Source: Lentzea flava
GTDB taxonomy: Bacteria > Actinomycetota > Actinomycetes > Mycobacteriales > Pseudonocardiaceae
DNA: 39,689 bases
Reading direction: 5' to 3'
NCBI RefSeq assembly: GCF_014648475.1
Contig: NZ_BMRE01000066.1
Location: forward strand, 1 to 39,689
The stretch's first letter is position 1, and every line of letters starts with the position of its first letter. The notes under the pieces were generated by a model. The model was not told the origin of the DNA. It worked only from the letters and a program-made list of their open reading frames with translations, and did not search any database. The position numbers and the translations under genes are program-made. Positions 31,235 to 38,048 of this stretch are shown here, one piece after another.

Positions 31235-31684
31235 CTAGACCTTCTCGACCTTGGTGCGGCCGATCTCGGCCTGCACCTTGATGCCCGCGGCCACGTCCAC
31301 CAGCTGGCGGACCACCACGTCCTCGTTGCGGATGTCGTTGATCTTCTTCTTGGTCGTGGTGGTGAACTCGAACGCGTCGACCTCCGGCGGAGCGATCTCC
31401 GCGACCTTCTGGAAGTCCTTGGTGAAGTCCACGACCGTCTCGGCACCGTCGAGGACCAGCAACTGGTAGTCGGCGGGTTTGTCGGAGGCGAAGCCCTTCT
31501 TGAAGGAGCCGCTGACCTTGATGCCGTCGGCTGTCTCCTCGAAGTCGAGGACGCCGTCGACGGGGGAGAACAGCTTCTCCTCGAAGTCGGCGCTGGCCTT
31601 CGCGGGCGCGGCGGCGAGTGCCGGGGATGTCGTGAGCGCGAGGCAGGCGAGGAGCGTGGCGAGGATGCGTAGCGGTTTCGACAT
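31235..31684 (-). CDS. Small exported protein of unknown function
   Basis: The 149-aa protein has a Sec signal peptide (MSKPLRILATLLACLALTTS, cleavage near ALA, residue 25). The mature part is about 120 residues, mainly alternating polar/hydrophobic strands with Lys/Asp/Glu, and has no Cys or recognised motif. ATG 31684 is chosen as start; an in-frame ATG at 31708 would add MAAGTNKG and cannot be excluded, as neither has a strong ribosome binding site. It is divergent from the DUF4328 genes with a palindrome in the gap. It is not a recognised family. Confidence 0.55.
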   Translation of the reverse strand: MSKPLRILATLLACLALTTSPALAAAPAKASADFEEKLFSPVDGVLDFEETADGIKVSGSFKKGFASDKPADYQLLVLDGAETVVDFTKDFQKVAEIAPPEVDAFEFTTTTKKKINDIRNEDVVVRQLVDVAAGIKVQAEIGRTKVEKV

Positions 31685-31732
31685 GCCTTTGTTCGTACCG
31701 GCGGCCATTTCGCCCCGCACGACCAAACACAT

Positions 31733-31746
31733 CGCCCGATCGGGCG
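31733..31746. promoter_or_regulatory. 14-bp palindrome in a divergent gap
   Basis: CGCCCGATCGGGCG is a perfect palindrome lying between the leftward exported-protein gene and the rightward DUF4328 pair. A possible rightward -10, TACGCT, lies about 10 bp downstream. It could be an operator. Being all GC except the central AT, it has some chance of occurring by composition. Confidence 0.4.
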
Positions 31747-31804
31747 GTGAGGAAGTACGCTCCGCGCCGACGTCGGGGTGACGTGACATTTCTCTGGGGG
31801 AACT

Positions 31805-32380
31805 GTGGGTTACGAGGCTGTCAGACCGGCGCGCGGAGCCGGGACCGCCGCGACCGTCCTGATCTGGGTGGCGGCGGCGAGCGAGGCCGTCATCGCGGTC
31901 CAGCTCTGGGCCGCGGTGGAGGGCGACCCGGCGACGTTCGCCTGGTGGTTCTCGCTGGCCGTGCACGTGACGGCCGGGATCGCCTTCGTGGTGTGGATGA
32001 GCCAGACGAGGCTCAACTCGGACGTCATCACGTCGAAGCACCAGCACCGCTTCACGAACATGTGGGTGTTCGTCGGCTGGATCCTGCCGTTCGCCAACCT
32101 GTACATCCCGTACGCGGTGATGCAGGACATCTGGCGCGGATCCGACCGGGCACGGCCCCAGGTCGCGTTGCGGCAGCGGCCGCAGAGCCAGCTCATCACC
32201 GCGTGGTGGATCTGCTTCATGGCCTCGAACGTCCTGGCCTCGGTGCCAGGGCCGGACGTCGTCACGTGGGGCACCCTCTCCGCGGGGCTGGGCGTGGTCG
32301 CCGCGATGCTCTGCGGTCGGATGATCCGGCAGGTCAACGACCGCCAGGCCGCCGAGCAGCCGCTCACGGCAGGAGCGTGA
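31805..32380 (+). CDS. DUF4328 membrane protein (first of tandem pair)
   Basis: The 191-aa protein has about five transmembrane helices. The DUF4328 hallmarks are present: FVVWMSQTRLNSDVI, then FTNMWVFVGWILPFANLYIP and AVMQDIWRGSD. Function of the family is unknown; members are common in actinobacteria. The GTG at 31805 follows GGGGGA. The second paralogue starts one base after its TGA, so both are made from one mRNA and may form a hetero-oligomer. Sequence identity between the pair is obvious over the whole GWILPF-MQDIWRGSDR stretch, indicating a local duplication. Confidence 0.8.
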   Translation: MGYEAVRPARGAGTAATVLIWVAAASEAVIAVQLWAAVEGDPATFAWWFSLAVHVTAGIAFVVWMSQTRLNSDVITSKHQHRFTNMWVFVGWILPFANLYIPYAVMQDIWRGSDRARPQVALRQRPQSQLITAWWICFMASNVLASVPGPDVVTWGTLSAGLGVVAAMLCGRMIRQVNDRQAAEQPLTAGA

Positions 32381-32381
32381 C

Positions 32382-32939
32382 GTGCGCTGGACGGGTGTGG
32401 CCGCCGTCGTCCTGATCGGACTCGCGGCGGCGGCCGAGATGCAGAGCGCGGCCGTGCGGTGGGCGACCGACGACGTCGCGGTGATCGCGACGGTCGTGCA
32501 GATCTCGCTGGTCGTGCACGTGGCCGCCGGACTCACGTTCGTGGTGTGGATGAGTCAGGCGCGGGCCCGCTCCGAGCTGATCACGTCCGGCGGCGGGCAC
32601 CGGTTCCCGGCCGTGTGGGTGTTCGGCGGATGGCTGATCCCGTTCGGGAACCTGTTCATCCCGCAGATGGTGATGCAGGACATCTGGCGCGGCTCGGACA
32701 GGAGCAGGCCCGCTGTCGAGCTGGAGAAGCGGCCCAAGAGCCGTCTGGTGACGGCGTGGTGGCTCTGCTTCGTGGCGTCGGCCGCGACTTCCGTGCTCCC
32801 CGACGCGGAAGCCCCGCTCTGGACCACGATCTCCGCGGCGCTGGGCGTCGCCGCCGCGGTGCTCGCCGGGCTGATGATCGGGAAGGTGACCGGCATGCTG
32901 CTCAGCGAGCCGACCGCATCCCCCGCACCAGCAGCATGA
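32382..32939 (+). CDS. DUF4328 membrane protein (second of tandem pair)
   Basis: The 185-aa protein has the same layout as the preceding one: FVVWMSQARARSELI, FPAVWVFGGWLIPFGNLFIP and MVMQDIWRGSDRSRP, with helices before and after. It lacks the short N-terminal tail of its neighbour. The GTG at 32382 begins one base after the previous stop, without its own ribosome binding site, implying translational coupling. Its 3' end overlaps the convergent TetR gene by 38 bp. No function known. Confidence 0.8.
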   Translation: MRWTGVAAVVLIGLAAAAEMQSAAVRWATDDVAVIATVVQISLVVHVAAGLTFVVWMSQARARSELITSGGGHRFPAVWVFGGWLIPFGNLFIPQMVMQDIWRGSDRSRPAVELEKRPKSRLVTAWWLCFVASAATSVLPDAEAPLWTTISAALGVAAAVLAGLMIGKVTGMLLSEPTASPAPAA

Positions 32940-33477
32940 CCGAGTCGCGCACCTGAGCCCGTGACCGCTCGGGCTGGAACACCTGCCAGTCCAGCGCGAT
33001 CACGAGCAGGGTGCCGAACAACGCCGCCGACGCGGTGCCGACCTCCACCCCTTCCGGGAGGCGGCCCGCGTCGGACAAGCGCTTCATGTGCCCGCGCACG
33101 ATCGACACGATGTCGTCGCGCAGCAACGAGAGAGTGCCGTGCCACTGGCCCGGCGTGCGCCACAGCTCCGAGACCAGCAGCTGGCCGAACGCGGGGTACT
33201 CGGCCCAGAAACCGAGCATCTCGTCGACCAGCGCCTCCAACGAGTCGTCGGCCTCCTCCGCGGACCGCAACCGGCCGGCCAGGATCTCGACCCCGTGCCG
33301 CAGCAGGGCTTCGACCAGGGCGTCCTTCGAGGCGAAGTTGTAGTAGATCGTGCCCTTGGCGACCCCCGCCTCCGCGGCGATCTCGTCGACCGTCACCGAG
33401 GCGGCACCCCGCTCGCCGACCAGCTTCAACGCCGCGTCGAAGAGCTTCTGCTTGGTCGCTGTCGTGCGCGCGCTCAC
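32902..33477 (-). CDS. TetR-family regulator of the YhgE/ABC operon
   Basis: The 191-aa protein has an N-terminal TetR HTH (about residues 5-55; ASVTVDEIAAEAGVAKGTIYYNF is split over helix 2-3) and a helical C-terminal domain of the TetR_C type. The GTG at 33477 overlaps the YhgE-like gene's TGA by 4 bp (GTGA), making this the last gene of a three-gene operon. The perfect palindrome ACTGACCGGTCAGT at the operon promoter is a likely binding site, so it would repress its own operon until a ligand, perhaps the exported compound, binds. Confidence 0.88.
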   Translation of the reverse strand: MSARTTATKQKLFDAALKLVGERGAASVTVDEIAAEAGVAKGTIYYNFASKDALVEALLRHGVEILAGRLRSAEEADDSLEALVDEMLGFWAEYPAFGQLLVSELWRTPGQWHGTLSLLRDDIVSIVRGHMKRLSDAGRLPEGVEVGTASAALFGTLLVIALDWQVFQPERSRAQVRDSVMLLVRGMRSAR

Positions 33478-35399
33478 AGCACGAGCTCCGGCTTCAACTT
33501 CGAAGGTGTCCACACCCGCTGCTTGTAGGCCGCCACGGACGACAAGGCTAGGGCTCCGACCAGCCAGGCGAGAAGGATCAGCGCGTCGTGACCCACGCTG
33601 CCGAGGTCGCCGCCGTACATCAGGTGGCGCAGGCCGTCGACCGCGTAGCCCATCGGCAGGCCGTAGTGCAGCGGGTACAGCGGCACCGGGATCGTCTGCC
33701 ACGGGAACGTGCCGCCCGCGCTGACCAGCTGCAGGATCAGCAGGATCAGTCCGAGGAACTTGCCGACGGCACCGAACGCGGCGTTCAGCGCGTGCAGGAT
33801 CGCCACGAACGTCAGTGACATCAGCACGAGGAACCCGAACGTGCCCCAGGGGTTCGACGGCTCGATGTCCACCACGAACCGCACGACCGAGAACATCACG
33901 AGCACCTGCACGATGCCGAGCAACGCACCCGGCAGCCAGCCGCCCAACGCCACCCGCAGCGCGGACTGACCAGCGGCCAGCGCACGGCGTGACAGCGGGC
34001 GCAGCAGCAGGAAGAGCACGAACGCGCCGATCCACGTCGCTAGGCCCAGGAAGAACGGGGCCAGACCGGCGCCGTAGGTGGCGGCCTTCGTCTGGGACAG
34101 GCCCTTCACCGCCACCGGATCGCCGATCGCCTGCGCGATGGCCGCGCGCGTCGGGTCGTCCGCGTCCGGGATCTTGTTCACGCCACCGGTGAGGCCGTCG
34201 CGCAGCTGGGCGGAGCCGTCGGCGAGCTGGTTCGCGCCGTCCTTGAGCTTCGTGGTGCCGTCCACGGCCTTCTGCTCGCCGTCGCGCAGCTGTGCGGTGC
34301 CGTCCGCGAGCTTCGTGGCGCCGTCGTCGAGCTTCCCGACGCCGTCGACGAGGGCGGGCATCTTCGACGCGAGCAGCTCGGCGCCGTCGGCCACCTGGTC
34401 CGCGCCGTTCGCGAGCTTGCGGAGGTCACCGGCGGCGCCCTGGACCTTGCCGTTGGCGTCGTCGACCGGCTTGCGGACCTGACCGATCGTGGACAGCACC
34501 CGCTGCACCTGGTCCTCGGTGAAACCCAGGGTGCGCAAGCGGGCCGCGATGTCGCCGTTGGCCTGGTCGAGCACGCCGACGAGCGCCTGGGCCTTCTTCG
34601 CGTACTCCTCGGCCTGCCGGGCGGCGGTCTCGTTGCCGTCGGCCACCTGGCGCGCGCCGTTCGCGAGCTGGCGGGTGCTGTCGGGCAGTGGCGCGGTCTG
34701 CGAACGCAACTGGTGCAGGCCGTCGCGGAGCTGCGTGGCACCGCTCGCAGCCTGCGTGGCGCCGTCGAGCAGCTGGTGCTGGCCCTTGTCGAGCTCGTTC
34801 ACGCCGGTGCGCAGCTGTCCGGCGCCGTCCGCGAGCTTCGTCGCGCCGTCGGCTGCCTTGGTGGTCTCCTGGCGGATCGTGGAGAAGCCGAGCAGCAGCT
34901 TGTCGGCGGCCTCGGTGGAGACCTTCGCCGTCACGGCGCGGCGCACCTCGGCGACGACCTGGTTCGCGATCGTGCTGCCCAGGTAGTTGTTGGCGTCGTT
35001 GGTCGTCAGCGTCAGCACACCCTGGCGCGGCTTGTTCTGCTCAGCGGACGTGAGCGCCTCGGAGAAGTCCTCCGGCAGCGTCAGGGCGAAGATGTAGGTG
35101 CCCTTGCGCACGCCGTCGTCGGCGTCGGCGGGGTTGTCGACGACGTGCCAGTTGAACTTCTTGCCGTTGAGCAGCTCGTCCGCGACCTCCTTGCCTGCGT
35201 TGAGGTCCTTGGCGCCCTTGTCCTTCACCACCAGCGCGGCCGGGACGTGGTTGAGGTTCGCGTACGGGTCCTTGTTGGCGTACAGGTACAGCGACGCGTA
35301 CAGCAGAGGCACGAGCGCCAGTGCCAGAACGGCGAGCTTGGGGAGCTTGCCGGAGGTGATCCGGCGAAGTTCGTTGAAGGCCATGCGAAGGGCGCTCAT
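33474..35399 (-). CDS. YhgE/Pip-family ABC-2-type membrane protein
   Basis: The 641-aa protein has one helix near the N-terminus (about 22-42), a long extracytoplasmic region (about 43-450), and five helices at the C-terminus (about 455-625), the ABC-2 permease pattern of the YhgE/phage-infection-protein family. The outer region contains many repeats of the form GA-x-x-L-x-DG-x-x-QL (for example GATKLADGAGQL), expected to form a helical stalk. Relatives include the Pip phage receptor protein of lactococci and ESX/WXG-like envelope exporters. It overlaps both neighbours by 4 bp and is downstream of an ABC-ATPase-like gene. Its cargo is unknown. Confidence 0.88.
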   Translation of the reverse strand: MSALRMAFNELRRITSGKLPKLAVLALALVPLLYASLYLYANKDPYANLNHVPAALVVKDKGAKDLNAGKEVADELLNGKKFNWHVVDNPADADDGVRKGTYIFALTLPEDFSEALTSAEQNKPRQGVLTLTTNDANNYLGSTIANQVVAEVRRAVTAKVSTEAADKLLLGFSTIRQETTKAADGATKLADGAGQLRTGVNELDKGQHQLLDGATQAASGATQLRDGLHQLRSQTAPLPDSTRQLANGARQVADGNETAARQAEEYAKKAQALVGVLDQANGDIAARLRTLGFTEDQVQRVLSTIGQVRKPVDDANGKVQGAAGDLRKLANGADQVADGAELLASKMPALVDGVGKLDDGATKLADGTAQLRDGEQKAVDGTTKLKDGANQLADGSAQLRDGLTGGVNKIPDADDPTRAAIAQAIGDPVAVKGLSQTKAATYGAGLAPFFLGLATWIGAFVLFLLLRPLSRRALAAGQSALRVALGGWLPGALLGIVQVLVMFSVVRFVVDIEPSNPWGTFGFLVLMSLTFVAILHALNAAFGAVGKFLGLILLILQLVSAGGTFPWQTIPVPLYPLHYGLPMGYAVDGLRHLMYGGDLGSVGHDALILLAWLVGALALSSVAAYKQRVWTPSKLKPELVL

Positions 35400-36025
35400 G
35401 CGGTGATCTCCATCTTGGTGTCGTTGTCCTCACCAAGGCGCGCGTGCGGGATGTCGAGGATGTGGGCGGAGGTGTTCGAGCACAGGACGACGACGGACCT
35501 CTCGGGGGTCACGTAGTCGTTCGCCAGGGCGAACCACTCGCGCGGGTCGGGGTGGTAGCGGTCGGGGCAGTCGAGGACGAGTGCCGTGACGCCGGGGCGT
35601 GCGGCGGCCAGGTCGAGCATCACGGCGCAGCGCGTGTGCGCCGGCACGTGCTCGAAGCGCTTCTTGGCGTGCTCGTCGGCGGCGTGCTCGACCAACCAGT
35701 CGTGCACCGCCTTCTTGCCGGACGGCATGCCGTTCATCGCGAGCTCCTCGCCGACGACGGCGGCCAGGGTCAGCGCGTCCTCCGGCTCGTTCACCTCGGG
35801 GGCGTCGACCAGCACGACCTGCTTGCGCAGCGCCTTGGCGTCCGGCGACACCGTGCCGGTGGAGGGCTTGATGCGGCCGGAGAGCAGCAGGCCGAGCGCG
35901 GTGTGACCGGCGCCGGGCTCGCCCGCGACCAGCGTCAGCTCGCCGGGCTTCACGGTCAGCGAAGTCGGCCGGAGCAGAGGACCATGTCCCCCGTTGACGC
36001 CTGCGCGACTTGCGTGGATCTCCAC
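35396..36025 (-). CDS. ABC-ATPase-like protein with degenerate catalytic motifs
   Basis: The 209-aa protein has the ABC nucleotide-binding fold outline (PTSLTVKPGELTLVAGEPGAG). Each key motif is altered. Walker A reads GEPGAGHT with His41 in place of the invariant Lys; the Q-loop position has D74; the LSGGQ signature is replaced by VPAHTR (127-132); Walker B is ALVLDC with C153 in place of the catalytic Glu; and the H-switch position has N184. ATP hydrolysis looks unlikely. The GTG at 36025 has GGAAGG at good spacing. It is first in the operon and its stop overlaps the YhgE-like start (ATGA), so it probably partners that protein as a non-catalytic subunit. Confidence 0.75.
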   Translation of the reverse strand: MEIHASRAGVNGGHGPLLRPTSLTVKPGELTLVAGEPGAGHTALGLLLSGRIKPSTGTVSPDAKALRKQVVLVDAPEVNEPEDALTLAAVVGEELAMNGMPSGKKAVHDWLVEHAADEHAKKRFEHVPAHTRCAVMLDLAAARPGVTALVLDCPDRYHPDPREWFALANDYVTPERSVVVLCSNTSAHILDIPHARLGEDNDTKMEITA

Positions 36026-36044
36026 GTCTTTACCTTCCGTTTAA

Positions 36045-36058
36045 ACTGACCGGTCAGT
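36045..36058. promoter_or_regulatory. TetR-type operator at the ABC/YhgE operon promoter
   Basis: ACTGACCGGTCAGT is a perfect 14-bp palindrome 20 bp upstream of the ABC-like GTG, inside the only gap of the operon. Its TGACCGGTCA core is of the kind bound by many TetR proteins. The TetR gene at the end of the operon is the obvious binder. Confidence 0.7.
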
Positions 36059-36103
36059 ACAAATTCTGGCGCAGTTGTGGTCGCCTGGCAACCCGGACAT
36101 AGG

Positions 36104-37024
36104 TCACCTAAGGGCGGAGGCGGGGCGTACTTCCCACACGGTCCACAGCGGCCGGTAGCCCTGACGTGGCCAGAAGACGCTGCTCAACGGGTTCGGCGGG
36201 TTGTAGTAGAGGTACGTGCCGACCGCGCCCATCCGGTGAAGTTCCTGGTGGGCGTACGCGACGAGCTGCTGGCCGATGCCGGTGCCGCGGGCGCCGGGCA
36301 GCACGGAGACGCAGTTCACATAGCCCCAGCGGCCGCGCGGCAGCCTCATGGCCGCGCTCGTGCCCGGTTCGGACGACACGATCGCGCACTCGGCGAGTGC
36401 GACCGCGATGCCGTCCCGCTCGGCCAGCCAGATCGGGCTCGCGTTGGTGAGGCGTTCGGCGAGAGCACGCCGTTTGAGGGCCCGTGCCTCCGGGCGCACG
36501 ATCGTGGAGCCGACGAACGACGAGTACTCGAGCTCGGCGAGCGACAGCTCCAGCACGGTGTCGAGGTCGTGCGGGGTGGCACGGCGGATCGTGAGCGTGC
36601 GCGGGACACGGGCCTGGGGAGTCCTCAACCGCACGCTGAGGACCGACAGCGGCACCAGACCGTGGTCGAGGAACGCGCGCGCCGCCTGCGCGTCGCGGCT
36701 CGGCCAGTGCACGACGCACGCGGTGTCCTCGCCGATCTCCTGCGCGTCGAGGTGCCTGCGCCACCGCGTGAGCAGCGCGTCCATGCCCTGCGTCGTGCCG
36801 ACGAGCGGCAGCAGCTCCCACACCTCCGCCGCCGACCACAGGCGGGTGGTGGAGTGCGGCTCGAACGTCTGATGGCTGATGACCCCGGCGACCCGCGTGC
36901 CGTCCGCCAGCGCCGCCGTGATGACGTCGCCGTCCGCCGGTGGCTCGGCGGCAGGCGGGAGCAACGGGTCCAGTGAGGCGAAACGGGCTGACTGGGCCGC
37001 CACTAGTCCGCGCGCCGAGGTCAT
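36104..37024 (-). CDS. GNAT-family N-acetyltransferase (two-domain)
   Basis: The 306-aa protein has a C-terminal GNAT domain (about residues 160-306): LTIRRATPHDLDTVLELSL opens it, and VNCVSVLPGARGTGIGQQLVAYA is the acetyl-CoA site with the R-G-x-G-I-G loop. The N-terminal ~150 residues look like a second, degenerate GNAT-like fold (HWPSRDAQAARAFLDHGLVPL), as in mycothiol-synthase-like proteins. The ATG at 37024 may be leaderless, from TAATCT on the minus strand, which overlaps the methyltransferase stop codon. Substrate unknown. Confidence 0.8.
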   Translation of the reverse strand: MTSARGLVAAQSARFASLDPLLPPAAEPPADGDVITAALADGTRVAGVISHQTFEPHSTTRLWSAAEVWELLPLVGTTQGMDALLTRWRRHLDAQEIGEDTACVVHWPSRDAQAARAFLDHGLVPLSVLSVRLRTPQARVPRTLTIRRATPHDLDTVLELSLAELEYSSFVGSTIVRPEARALKRRALAERLTNASPIWLAERDGIAVALAECAIVSSEPGTSAAMRLPRGRWGYVNCVSVLPGARGTGIGQQLVAYAHQELHRMGAVGTYLYYNPPNPLSSVFWPRQGYRPLWTVWEVRPASALR

Positions 37025-37032
37025 GAGCGTTG

Positions 37033-37038
37033 AGATTA
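37033..37038 (-). promoter_or_regulatory. -10 box of a leaderless promoter for the GNAT gene
   Basis: On the minus strand it reads TAATCT, a TANNNT match ending 8 nt before ATG 37024. Its first three bases are the TAA stop codon of the upstream methyltransferase gene. Confidence 0.45.
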
Positions 37039-37869
37039 CGACGTGAGGCGCGTCCGGAAGATCGCGGTGCCGGGGAAGAGCTTGCCCCGCAGCGGGCTCC
37101 ACTGGCCCCAGACGCGGGTGTGCCCCTTCGGCCACTCCGGCTCGACGAGGTCTTCGAGGACGAAACCGGTGGCCGTGAGCGCGCGGACGTAGTCGCCGAG
37201 CGTGCGGTGGTGCTCGACGTACGTGGCGCGGCCCTCCTCGTCCACCTCCACATAAGGAGTGCGGTCGAAGTACGACTGGGTGACGGTGAGGCCGAGCGGG
37301 CCGGGGTCGTCCGGGAAGATCCACCTCATCGGGTGGTTGACCGCGAACACCCAGGGCGAGCCCGGCCTGAGGACGCGGGCCACCTCGCTGAAGACCTCCC
37401 GGACGTCCGCCACGAACGGCACCGCGCCGAACGCCGAGCAGGCGGCGTCGAAGGAGTCGTCCGCGAACGGCAGCTGATCGGCGCTGGCCTGGACGAGCGG
37501 GATCTGGATGCCGGTCCTGTCGTTGTTCTCGCGCGCGTGCCGGAGCATGCCCTCCGAGATGTCGAGCGCGGTGACCTCGGCGCCGTTGGCCTTGAGCCAG
37601 CGGGCGCACGGGGCGCTGCCGCAGCCCACCTCCAGGATGCGCTGACCAGCGATTTCACCGAGGAAGCGGGTCTCTTCCTCGCGCAGTCCCTCCGGGCACC
37701 AGACGAAGTCCGCCGCACCCAGGAAGTCGCCGTGCGTGTCGTGGTAGTCGTCCGCGTCCGCGTCCCACCAGATGCGGTTCGCCGCGCGTGACTCGGCGGC
37801 GTCCGCTCCGCGCTTGACGATGCCGGCCGTGCCGAGCGCCTGCTCCGCGCTCGCGTGCTGGTTGGACAC
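37036..37869 (-). CDS. Class I SAM-dependent methyltransferase next to rpsA
   Basis: The 277-aa protein has a Methyltransf_11-type domain: motif I ILEVGCGSAPCARWL (about residues 78-92), acidic motif ALDISEGML, and SFDAACSAFGAVPFV. A C-terminal extension (about 190-277) with TPYVEVDEEG, VEPEWPKGHTRVWGQWSP probably binds the substrate. The start is GTG 37869, with AAGGAG about 7 nt upstream. It is divergent from rpsA. A methyltransferase of this kind beside rpsA is common in actinobacteria as far as I recall, so it may be part of the conserved flank rather than of the accessory block. Its target is not established. Confidence 0.85.
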   Translation of the reverse strand: MSNQHASAEQALGTAGIVKRGADAAESRAANRIWWDADADDYHDTHGDFLGAADFVWCPEGLREEETRFLGEIAGQRILEVGCGSAPCARWLKANGAEVTALDISEGMLRHARENNDRTGIQIPLVQASADQLPFADDSFDAACSAFGAVPFVADVREVFSEVARVLRPGSPWVFAVNHPMRWIFPDDPGPLGLTVTQSYFDRTPYVEVDEEGRATYVEHHRTLGDYVRALTATGFVLEDLVEPEWPKGHTRVWGQWSPLRGKLFPGTAIFRTRLTS

Positions 37870-37894
37870 ACTGCTCCTTCACATGGGGGCTGGT

Positions 37895-37924
37895 TTGCTC
37901 ACACCTCTCGCGGCCGCGTACGAT
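37895..37924 (+). promoter_or_regulatory. Promoter of rpsA
   Basis: TTGCTC (37895-37900) and TACGAT (37919-37924), 18-bp spacer. The predicted start near 37931 leaves a leader of about 118 nt. Only a weak GGAG (38034-38037, 11 nt before ATG) is seen as ribosome binding site, which fits the poor Shine-Dalgarno of S1 genes that autoregulate in other bacteria. Confidence 0.55.
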
Positions 37925-38048
37925 AACGCCCGCGTAGTGGGTTAGTGCTGCCCATGATCCAGAACGGTCGGGATTCCAGGTCGCTGCGACGCTGCGCGCG
38001 CACCACTACCAAACCTTAATGCCAATCCGTACCGGAGCCACCTACCTA

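Noticed and set aside
34140..34860. A DNA tandem repeat or CRISPR-like array inside the YhgE-like gene
   Set aside because: The periodicity comes from repeated GA-x-x-L-x-DG protein units in the stalk region; DNA units vary and there are no spacers.
37931..38048. A riboswitch in the rpsA leader
   Set aside because: The leader is about 118 nt, but no known riboswitch core or strong nested hairpins were recognised.
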